A stretch of 37,197 nucleotides of DNA, taken from contig DUPM01000099.1 of NCBI GenBank assembly GCA_012838315.1, positions 1 through 37,197 of the forward strand. The letters run 5' to 3'. Shown piece after piece: positions 8,451-15,952 of this stretch; position 1 is the first letter of the stretch, and each line of letters opens with the position of its first letter. The stretch is from Clostridiaceae bacterium. Its GTDB lineage: Bacteria; Bacillota; Clostridia; Saccharofermentanales; Saccharofermentanaceae. The notes under the pieces are model-generated. The model saw only the letters and a list, made by a program, of their open reading frames with translations. It did no database searches and was not told where the DNA came from. A program made the position numbers and the translations under genes.

Positions 8451-8586
8451 CAGTTCAAGAGTTGCGGAGATATATTATTTGGGGTCTGAACTGCATGGTA
8501 AAAGTGATAGATTATCCATGATGTGCATCACATATTGGGCATATTATCTTGTTTAGATCGTAAAAATGATAATATAAACCATTTTA

Positions 8587-8615
8587 TTGTATTTCTTCTC
8601 TATAATTATTATGAT
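8587..8615 (+). promoter_or_regulatory. Candidate promoter of the metH operon
   Basis: TTGTAT (8587-8592), a 17-base spacer and TATGAT (8610-8615) lie 57 bases before the first gene of the operon. The region is very AT-rich, so other matches (for example around TTGTTT near 8550) are possible. Confidence 0.4.
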
Positions 8616-8672
8616 ATTTATATTGACGTTTTTCACAGTATCAATGTTTGACTTTTCGTTAAGGAGATATAG

Positions 8673-9323
8673 ATGAGCATCAAAAGCGAAGCGTTGCGCT
8701 ATCTTGGTCATAGCGGTCAAAGTATCCCTGAGGATCAGATGCAACTGGTGGACGCAGTAATTGAAGAAACGATTGCAGTAGCTGAGCCCAAGACGGTTCA
8801 TCGTATTTTTTCAATTGAGCGACGGGATGATTCGATATATATTCCCGCTGAGATTGATTTGAACACGAAGGATATCAAGCATCTCCTTGCTCAGAGTCGC
8901 GATGTGATGCTCATCGGTGCGACTCTGGGACTTTCCATTGATCGTAAATTGCGTTACTATTCTAAGACCGACGCGACACGTATGATTATTATGGATGCCG
9001 TAGCCAGTGCGCTCATCGAGGATGTTTGTGATACATTACAAGCGAGCTTGCCTTTTGAGCACTATACCTTCCGTTTCAGCCCCGGTTATGGTGATGTGCC
9101 ACTGACCATGCAGAAAGACTTGTTACGGGTGTTAGAAGCGGGGAAGCGCATCGGGTTGTCACTGACTTCTTCACTATTGATGGTGCCTCAAAAGTCCATC
9201 ACAGGCATTGTCGGTATTGGAGAAAAGGATATGCAACTCAAGCGTTCTTGTGACGGATGTAAGTTAATGGATCACTGCGAATACAGAAAGAAGGGGACCG
9301 TATGTTACAAGATCACATCATAA
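8673..9323 (+). CDS. Stand-alone methionine synthase reactivation-domain protein
   Basis: A 216-residue protein matching the C-terminal activation domain of cobalamin-dependent methionine synthase, which binds AdoMet and supports reductive methylation of oxidised cob(II)alamin. The AdoMet-binding signature is FRFSPGYGDVPLTMQ with Arg134, Gly138 and Tyr139 (the RxxxGY motif). The C-terminus carries four cysteines at 193, 196, 202 and 211 (C-x2-C-x5-C-x9-C), which suggest a metal or Fe-S site not present in E. coli MetH. AAGGAGAT precedes the ATG. The 3' end overlaps metH by 22 bases, implying translational coupling and a working complex with the truncated MetH downstream. Confidence 0.88.
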   Translation: MSIKSEALRYLGHSGQSIPEDQMQLVDAVIEETIAVAEPKTVHRIFSIERRDDSIYIPAEIDLNTKDIKHLLAQSRDVMLIGATLGLSIDRKLRYYSKTDATRMIIMDAVASALIEDVCDTLQASLPFEHYTFRFSPGYGDVPLTMQKDLLRVLEAGKRIGLSLTSSLLMVPQKSITGIVGIGEKDMQLKRSCDGCKLMDHCEYRKKGTVCYKITS

Positions 9324-11773
9324 AAAGAAGAGCGCAACTTCGCGAGACTCTCGGCAAGGAACTGTTGGTGTTTGACGGTGCGATGGGCTCTCAACTCCAT
9401 ATAAAGGGTATACGGCCCGGAGAACGACCTGAGGATGCAAACATTGATCATGCGGAATGGATTGTTGACATTCATTCGGAATACCTTGAAAGTGGCGCAA
9501 ACTGTATACTGACAAATACTCTGGGTGCCAATCGTTACCATCTTGAGGATAGCTCATACTCAGTTAAAGAGGTGATAGATGCAGCAATCAGCAATGCGCA
9601 TAAAGCGATCGAGATTGAAAAAGCGCGCTGTAATCGTCTTGGAATACATAGAAATACGTATATGTTTTATAATATTGGACCTATCGGACAACTTTTGCAG
9701 CCGATGGGGACGCTGTCATTTGATGAGGCTTACTCACTTTTCAAGGATCAGGTCTTAATTGCCAAAGACCAAGCAGATGCAGTTCTGATCGAGACGATGA
9801 GCGACACGCTGGAAATCAAGGCGGCGATTCTGGCGATCAAAGAAAACAGCGATTTGCCTATATTTGCATCGATGACATTCGATGAGAACCAGAGGACGCT
9901 GACCGGCGCTTCGCCGCTGACAGCGGTCACCATCCTTGAAGGTTTAGGGGTGGATTGTCTGGGTGTCAATTGCTCTCTCGGGCCCAAGGAACTTGAGCCG
10001 ATCGTCATGGAAATTTTGTCGATTGCCACGATTCCTGTCATCGTCGAACCCAATGCCGGTCTTCCGGTCTATGCGAACAATCAGACGACATACAATGTGT
10101 CGATGGAGGAGTTTGCAAAATACATCAAGCGTTTTGTCGATGCCGGTGTCAGTTGCTTTGGCGGCTGTTGCGGAACGACGCCGGAGTACATTCGTCAGTG
10201 TCTCTCGCTTATTGAGGACCGTACGGTCGCTCGTCGGTCCGTTCGGAAAAAAACCAGAGTTGCGAGCGGCATTGATTGTGTAACGCTTGGCGAGAAAACC
10301 ATCGTTTGCGGTGAACGGTTGAATCCGACCGGCAAGAAGAAATTGAAGGAGGCCTTGCTTGCTCAGCGCATCGATGCTGTCCTGCAAGAAGGCCTGTCTC
10401 AAGTTAAAGCCGGCGCACATATTCTGGATGTTAACGTGGGTGTGCCCGGTATTGACGAAGCGGTTACGATGAAAAAAGTCGTCTATGCATTGCAAGAGGT
10501 TCTTTCGGTACCGCTTCAAATTGACAGTTCCAGTCCGCTTGTTCTGGAACAAGCGTGTCGGCAATATAACGGAAAGCCACTAATCAATTCTGTTAACGGC
10601 AAAGTTGCAGTCATGGATGAAGTATTTCCGATTGTTAAAAAATACGGTGGCGTAGTTATCGGATTGACACTGGACGAAGATGGCATCCCAGAAACCACAG
10701 AAAAACGCATTGAGATTGCGAAGCGTATCGTGGATTGTGCAGAAAAATATGGCATTGACCGATCAGACATAGTTATTGATTGCTTGTGTCTTACGGTTTC
10801 TGCACAACAGGATGCGGCGGATAAGACTCTTGAGGCCATAACATACATGACTCGGGAAATGGGTCTTTGTACTGTTCTGGGGTTGAGTAATATTTCTTTT
10901 GGTTTGCCGAATCGATTGCTCATCAACCAAGCATATTTGTTGATGGCTCTACAAGCAGGGTTGTCCATGCCAATCATGAATCCGCTTGAAAAACCATTAA
11001 TGGACAGTATTGATGCATTTGAGGTGCTCTCAGGACACGATGTTGCCAGCTCGGTTTATGTAGATAAACATGCGGCAGATCAGGTCCATATCGCTGGATC
11101 ACAGCATATTGCAAAAACTTCAATTGAGTTGGAAGCTCGAATTGACGACGAAGACAGCTCTTTGACTCAGATTATCGTTGCCGGTCGTAAGGGCGCCGCG
11201 GTGGATCGGGTTAGGTTTGAATTGGTGAAATCCGATCCTATGCAGATTATTAATGAGCAAATTATTCCCGCACTCGGCGAGGTCGGTAATCGATATGAAA
11301 AGGGTACTATTTTTCTCCCACAGTTGATTTCGTCTGCCGAGACGGCCAAACTGGCGTTTGTCGAGATCAATAATGAAATTGCAAAGAGTAGCACCGGTCC
11401 GAAACGTGGCCCTGTTGTCATTGCTACGGTTGAGGGCGACGTGCATGACATCGGGAAAAATATCGTGAAGGTGGTATTAGAGAGTTATGGATTTGATGTC
11501 GTTGATCTTGGAAAAGATGTTCCGGTTCAGCGCGTCGTTGAAGCTTTCAAGACCTATCATCCTAAGCTTATTGGCCTTTCTGCGCTAATGACGACGACTG
11601 TTGTTTATATGGATGCCACAATCAAAGCACTTAAGAAGGAGGGCTGTGATTGTCCAATCATGGTCGGCGGTGCCGTGCTCACGGCGGATGTTGCTAGAGA
11701 TGTCGGCGCAGACTATTATGCCAAAGATGCGATGGAATCGGCTGCAATTGCGACACGGATTATTCCCGAGTAA
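9302..11773 (+). CDS. metH: Cobalamin-dependent methionine synthase lacking the activation domain
   Basis: An 823-residue 5-methyltetrahydrofolate-homocysteine methyltransferase. Domains in order are: homocysteine-binding barrel (about 15-305) with zinc ligands Cys224, Cys289 and Cys290 (GGCCGTTP); pterin-binding barrel (about 330-595); helical cap (about 615-695); and B12-binding Rossmann domain with DxHxxG at Asp713, His715 and Gly718, where His715 is the lower axial cobalt ligand. It methylates homocysteine to methionine. Compared with about 1,227 residues in E. coli, the C-terminal reactivation domain is missing and is supplied by the gene just upstream, which overlaps it. This split form is common in Clostridia. 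The ATG at 9302 is preceded by AAGAAGGGG. Confidence 0.96.
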   Translation: MLQDHIIKRRAQLRETLGKELLVFDGAMGSQLHIKGIRPGERPEDANIDHAEWIVDIHSEYLESGANCILTNTLGANRYHLEDSSYSVKEVIDAAISNAHKAIEIEKARCNRLGIHRNTYMFYNIGPIGQLLQPMGTLSFDEAYSLFKDQVLIAKDQADAVLIETMSDTLEIKAAILAIKENSDLPIFASMTFDENQRTLTGASPLTAVTILEGLGVDCLGVNCSLGPKELEPIVMEILSIATIPVIVEPNAGLPVYANNQTTYNVSMEEFAKYIKRFVDAGVSCFGGCCGTTPEYIRQCLSLIEDRTVARRSVRKKTRVASGIDCVTLGEKTIVCGERLNPTGKKKLKEALLAQRIDAVLQEGLSQVKAGAHILDVNVGVPGIDEAVTMKKVVYALQEVLSVPLQIDSSSPLVLEQACRQYNGKPLINSVNGKVAVMDEVFPIVKKYGGVVIGLTLDEDGIPETTEKRIEIAKRIVDCAEKYGIDRSDIVIDCLCLTVSAQQDAADKTLEAITYMTREMGLCTVLGLSNISFGLPNRLLINQAYLLMALQAGLSMPIMNPLEKPLMDSIDAFEVLSGHDVASSVYVDKHAADQVHIAGSQHIAKTSIELEARIDDEDSSLTQIIVAGRKGAAVDRVRFELVKSDPMQIINEQIIPALGEVGNRYEKGTIFLPQLISSAETAKLAFVEINNEIAKSSTGPKRGPVVIATVEGDVHDIGKNIVKVVLESYGFDVVDLGKDVPVQRVVEAFKTYHPKLIGLSALMTTTVVYMDATIKALKKEGCDCPIMVGGAVLTADVARDVGADYYAKDAMESAAIATRIIPE

Positions 11774-11806
11774 GCTTGACGTTCTTTGAACGGAGTGTAT
11801 GAAGAA

Positions 11807-12541
11807 GTGGACCTTTATCAATCACCAAAAAACAAAATACGGTATCCGGCGTCAAAGACCTTCGGCACAGCCTTTCTGTTGACAGGGTTACTCTTGGCTT
11901 TCGTGCTATGGCTTATTGAAGATCGCTTGTTGTTTCCTATGCTTGTTGCTTGTGTTGCAGTGGTTGGAGTGACTCTGGCGTCGAGTTTATGGATGATTAT
12001 ACGCGGATTCTATCTCGATACATCAATGTTGCACGCATTTGTGATTCGTTCATATTCTAACGGGTCACAGGCTTCGACATCAAGACAAGACTCTGACTCG
12101 GAACAGGCGCCGTTGGATACGAAACGTGAGGAGACAATTCTTTATTTGACATTGTCGATACCTGAAAGAGAGGTCCGTTTTTCTCGATTTCCCAATAATC
12201 TGGGATTTGATGCCATTCGAGATGTGACGTCCGGAAATGCAGATAGCGCTGCAAAAAGAATTGAGTATTACAGTTCAAGTCAATTTCAGCGGGATATCGA
12301 AGCTCTTTTATCCGAAGGCAGGTCGGAAAGATCAAATTCAAACGGACTAACGGTTCACTTTATTGATGAGGTTATCTCACTGGATACGAGATTATTTGGT
12401 TGTGATTTCAGATACAGAAATTCGGAGGATCGGGTTATTCGCAAAGGGAAACTATACAAACACCTCAAAGGATATGATAAAATCCAGAACTGTTTGATAA
12501 ATAAATATGTAAACCGGGAGAATAAGACATGCCCAGAATGA
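11807..12541 (+). CDS. Hypothetical two-helix membrane protein between metH and trmB
   Basis: About 244 residues, not recognised. Two hydrophobic helices near the N-terminus (about residues 18-40 and 43-68) form a hairpin. A serine/aspartate-rich linker and a roughly 130-residue soluble C-terminal domain with beta and amphipathic segments follow. GTG at 11807 is chosen because CGGAG at 11791-11795 is suitably placed; earlier in-frame TTG (11786) and GTG (11795) have no upstream site. The gene begins 33 bases after metH and overlaps trmB by 13 bases, so it belongs to the same operon. No motif suggests a link to methionine or tRNA methylation. Confidence 0.65.
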   Translation: MDLYQSPKNKIRYPASKTFGTAFLLTGLLLAFVLWLIEDRLLFPMLVACVAVVGVTLASSLWMIIRGFYLDTSMLHAFVIRSYSNGSQASTSRQDSDSEQAPLDTKREETILYLTLSIPEREVRFSRFPNNLGFDAIRDVTSGNADSAAKRIEYYSSSQFQRDIEALLSEGRSERSNSNGLTVHFIDEVISLDTRLFGCDFRYRNSEDRVIRKGKLYKHLKGYDKIQNCLINKYVNRENKTCPE

Positions 12542-13185
12542 GAAAAAAGAAGAATATGGATCGGCGGATGGAGGCGTGCCGGTCGATATATTTTGACGAG
12601 CCTATGATAAATCGAGGTCGCTGGCGACAAGTTTGTGGTTATGAAAAAAGTACGAAGCTCATGCTTGAGCTGGGTTGCGGCAAGGGGGATTTTGTCGTCG
12701 GACAAGCTAAGCGTCATCCGAATCGACTATTTGTCGCATTTGAAAAAGAACCGACGGTGATTTTGCTGGCGATGGAAAATGCGCTGCGAAACGAGTGCAG
12801 AAATATTTATTTCGTGTGTGCGGATGTTGTTGGGTTGTCCGAGTATTTTAAGCCTGGTGAAGCGGAAGTCATTTTCATTAATTTCTGCGATCCCTGGACA
12901 CGTCAAAACAAGCCGAAGAGAAGATTGACGCATCGCAACTGTCTTGAGATTTACAAGTCCATTTTAAGGGACGATGGTGAGGTGTTTTTTAAAACAGATA
13001 GCGAGATGCTTTTTGATTTTTCGCTTGAAGAACTTTCGGTGTCAGGTTTTCAAGTCCTGGAGCAGACAAGAGACTTGCATCAGTCGCCATTTAATGTGTC
13101 GAACATTCGCACTGAGTTCGAAGAAAAATATGCGGCCGAGAAGATACCTATCAAGTGGCTTCATGCGTCTCCGAAAATGGTTTGA
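12529..13185 (+). CDS. trmB: tRNA (guanine-N7)-methyltransferase
   Basis: A 218-residue class I methyltransferase that makes m7G46 in the tRNA variable loop. It has the SAM-binding motif ELGCGKGDFV (about 45-54), an acidic second-strand end (FEKE), and the family signature NFCDPWTRQNKPKRRLTH, usually NFSDPWPKxRHxKRRLT, containing the substrate-binding and catalytic Asp. The C-terminal FExK-like segment (EFEEKY) is also present. GGGAGAATAAGAC precedes the ATG, which overlaps the previous gene. It is the last gene of the metH operon. SAM-dependence gives it a loose metabolic link to methionine supply, an inference from position only. Confidence 0.93.
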   Translation: MPRMRKKKNMDRRMEACRSIYFDEPMINRGRWRQVCGYEKSTKLMLELGCGKGDFVVGQAKRHPNRLFVAFEKEPTVILLAMENALRNECRNIYFVCADVVGLSEYFKPGEAEVIFINFCDPWTRQNKPKRRLTHRNCLEIYKSILRDDGEVFFKTDSEMLFDFSLEELSVSGFQVLEQTRDLHQSPFNVSNIRTEFEEKYAAEKIPIKWLHASPKMV

Positions 13186-13216
13186 TTTTCATTTGGCGAT
13201 TACTTTGTGAATCAAT

Positions 13217-13240
13217 ACAAAATTTGCTTGTTTTGTGCTT
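13217..13240 (+). terminator. Weak hairpin after trmB, possible terminator
   Basis: ACAAAA (13217-13222) and TTTTGT (13231-13236) could pair around an 8-base loop, followed by GCTTTT. The stem is short and has only one G-C pair, so termination here is uncertain. Confidence 0.25.
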
Positions 13241-13257
13241 TTCGTCTTTCGGATTGG

Positions 13258-13286
13258 TTGTAATCAAGGCGTGTTTGAGGTAAAAT
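13258..13286 (+). promoter_or_regulatory. Promoter of gap
   Basis: TTGTAA (13258-13263), a 17-base spacer and TAAAAT (13281-13286). The implied start site near 13293 gives a leader of about 60 bases. Strong expression fits the biased codon use of gap. Confidence 0.6.
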
Positions 13287-13316
13287 CTTTCTGGTGCAAA
13301 GCGCCATTACGTAGGA

Positions 13317-13340
13317 ATTACCCTGTCTGACAGGGAATGA
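13317..13340 (+). promoter_or_regulatory. Hairpin in the gap leader next to the ribosome binding site
   Basis: CCCTGT-CTG-ACAGGG (13321-13335) is a perfect 6-bp stem, extendable by flanking AAT/ATT pairs. It ends about 8 bases before AGGAGG (13343-13348). It may stabilise the mRNA, tune initiation, or be an operator dyad. Confidence 0.4.
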
Positions 13341-14366
<1,026 letters not shown>

Positions 14367-14390
14367 TTCGATTTTATTCGATAATGCTAA

Positions 14391-14422
14391 GGCTCTCTGC
14401 ATTTATTTGCAGAGAGCTTTTC
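14391..14422 (+). terminator. Rho-independent terminator after gap
   Basis: GCTCTCTGCA (14392-14401) and TGCAGAGAGC (14408-14417) form a perfect 10-bp stem with a 6-base loop, followed by TTTT. Confidence 0.93.
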
Positions 14423-14446
14423 ATATTTTACTATCGTTTCACGTAT

Positions 14447-14474
14447 TTGTGTTTTCTACCAATCAGGTTATAAT
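14447..14474 (+). promoter_or_regulatory. Promoter of the zinc-ribbon gene
   Basis: TTGTGT (14447-14452), a 16-base spacer and TATAAT (14469-14474), 48 bases before the start codon. It lies directly after the gap terminator. Confidence 0.5.
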
Positions 14475-14522
14475 ATAATAAAGAAGTATTTCGGTTGCGA
14501 CACGTGAATGGAGGAGTATCAA

Positions 14523-14945
14523 ATGGCACTTTTTGATCCAAAGACCAAGACCATCGCTCAACTTCAGAAGAGCATTGATGATAAAAATGCATCCATAGTT
14601 AGTTATTTTGATGAAATTGGACGACTCTACTATGGTCAGTACAAAGACCCGGCAGCGGACGTTTCTAAAGACATTAATGCAAGATGCGACGCTATTTCGA
14701 AGCTCTATATCGATATTGAGGCACAAAAACTGAAGATTCTTTTTGAAAAAGGACTGAAGCTTTGCGTGAACTGTAAGAAAGAAAATCCTTTGGAGCATGC
14801 GTTTTGCGCTTCTTGCGGTAATAAATTTCCTGAAGGATCCGATAAGCATGTGGACATTCCTAATGCAGAATGTACAAATTGCCCGGATGGCACAAACGGA
14901 CCGGAAGTTGAAGCGGTTCCCGAAGAAACAGCTAAGACAGAATAA
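14523..14945 (+). CDS. Small zinc-ribbon protein of unknown function
   Basis: A 140-residue protein. Residues 1-80 are predicted helical and probably coiled-coil, from the Lys/Asp/Gln pattern. A zinc ribbon follows with Cys81, Cys84, Cys95 and Cys98 (CVNC...CASCG), then an acidic, Pro/Glu-rich tail with another pair of cysteines. ATG at 14523 is chosen because GGAGGAG lies just upstream; the in-frame ATG at 14508 falls before that site. The gene is a single unit between clear terminators. Similar helical-plus-ribbon proteins are common in Clostridia, but I know no assigned function and none is offered. Confidence 0.75.
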   Translation: MALFDPKTKTIAQLQKSIDDKNASIVSYFDEIGRLYYGQYKDPAADVSKDINARCDAISKLYIDIEAQKLKILFEKGLKLCVNCKKENPLEHAFCASCGNKFPEGSDKHVDIPNAECTNCPDGTNGPEVEAVPEETAKTE

Positions 14946-14965
14946 ATGCAATTCGATTATTAAGA

Positions 14966-15001
14966 AGTGCCGATGGTCTATAGACCACCGGCGCTTTTTT
15001 T
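14966..15001 (+). terminator. Rho-independent terminator after the zinc-ribbon gene
   Basis: A stem of about 13 bp with a G-U pair, GTGCCGATGGTCT (from 14967) with AGACCACCGGCGC, sits around a short TA-rich loop and runs into seven T residues. Confidence 0.93.
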
Positions 15002-15080
15002 ATTATAGCATAAATTGTTTTTTTTCGCGTTCGACTTTGTTACAAGTTTTTTCATATCCTTCAGATATAATTGATTTAAC

Positions 15081-15195
15081 AAAGAGCCAATTGAGTGATC
15101 GGAAGGCCACTTGAAAGACCTCCTCGAGTACCATCCGAGACACTCAAAAGACTCTTTAGAAATGAATTTCTGACATTGTTACCTATGGGTAATGT
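15081..15195 (+). ncRNA. Structured RNA leader upstream of hpf, candidate raiA RNA motif
   Basis: This 250-base gap before hpf has no ORF but several nested complementary segments. AAAGAG (15081-15086) pairs with CTCTTT (15152-15157), TTGAGTG (15091-15097) with CACTCAA (15141-15147), and TCGGA (15099-15103) with TCCGA (15134-15138). These make one long arm of 18 bp with small internal loops and an apical AGG/CCT hairpin. Two more hairpins follow: AGAAAT/ATTTCT (15158-15171) and an arm at 15173-15195. A TATAAT at 15066-15071 could start the transcript, though no good -35 is visible. The raiA RNA motif is a known structured RNA found upstream of raiA/hpf in Bacillota. Position and structure fit, but I cannot verify the consensus by eye. 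Confidence 0.5.
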
Positions 15196-15243
15196 ATCGG
15201 AGATAGCATTTCGAAAGAACTAAAGCTGGAAGGATGTGATTCT

Positions 15244-15792
15244 ATGAAGATCACGACTCAGGGAAATGGTATCCAAATTGGAAACAGACTCGAAGAGAAG
15301 ATCGAATCCAAGCTTGCGAAGTTTGAAAAGCATTTTGGGGAAGAGGGTTCGTTCAATATCAAGATTCACCCAGAGCGAGAGCTGAAAAAGGTTGAGCTCA
15401 CACTCAAAATTCAGAACAGAGTCTACAGGGCTGAGGCGCGTGACGAAGAAATCTTAAACGCCGTCGATCGAACGATTGATAAGCTCGAGTCTCAGATTCG
15501 TCGCCAGAAGACACGAATCGAAAAGCAGAAGAAGGATTACTCTTTTGTTAGGGACTACCTTCGAGATGTTTTACCCGAGTCGGATGACATCGATGATGCC
15601 GAATATGAAGAGAAGAAAATCATCAAGAGAAAAAGCTTTGAGCTTATCCCCATGGAGACTGATGATGCCATCTTGCAAATGGAAATGCTCGGACACAGCT
15701 TTTTGGTGTATCTCAATGCCGAAACCGGAAATGTCTGTGTCATCTATAAGCGCAAAGACGGACATTACGGTCTGATAGAGCCAACCTACTGA
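15244..15792 (+). CDS. hpf: Long-form ribosome hibernation promoting factor
   Basis: A 182-residue HPF/RaiA. The N-terminal domain (1 to about 100) has the beta-alpha-beta-beta-beta-alpha pattern that binds the 30S decoding region and blocks mRNA and tRNA. A charged linker follows, and a C-terminal dimerisation domain (about 125-182) starts near IKRKSFELIPM and ends with MLGHSFLVYLNAETG and VIYKRKDGHYGLIEP. Long HPF forms 100S ribosome dimers in stationary phase without RMF. GGAAGGATGTG precedes the ATG. The gene stands alone, with the structured leader above and a terminator below, implying growth-phase control through transcription or the leader. Confidence 0.96.
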   Translation: MKITTQGNGIQIGNRLEEKIESKLAKFEKHFGEEGSFNIKIHPERELKKVELTLKIQNRVYRAEARDEEILNAVDRTIDKLESQIRRQKTRIEKQKKDYSFVRDYLRDVLPESDDIDDAEYEEKKIIKRKSFELIPMETDDAILQMEMLGHSFLVYLNAETGNVCVIYKRKDGHYGLIEPTY

Positions 15793-15822
15793 TTTTCAAA
15801 TTTTGTTCCGTCTTTTGTGCGA

Positions 15823-15855
15823 AGAGGCTGTCCGTTCGGATAGCCTCTTGTTTTT
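15823..15855 (+). terminator. Rho-independent terminator after hpf
   Basis: AGAGGCTGTCCG (15823-15834) and CGGATAGCCTCT (15837-15848) form a 12-bp stem with one G-U pair and a two-base apical gap, so the top pair probably opens. The 3' arm is followed by TGTTTTT. Confidence 0.88.
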
Positions 15856-15952
15856 GTTCTGAAATCCATCTGTTCATTTTGTCCCATCATATGAGCCAAG
15901 GATACCATGGGCTCAATTATACTGGCTGTCGGAGACGATACGCGACTTTCGG

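Noticed and set aside
8392-8672. SAM or cobalamin riboswitch upstream of the metH operon
   Set aside because: Expected from function, but I could not find the B12 box or the SAM-I core sequences. Only unrelated inverted repeats are visible.
9944-10564. 206-residue antisense ORF inside metH
   Set aside because: metH is unambiguous over this region and the antisense product shows no motif or ribosome site.
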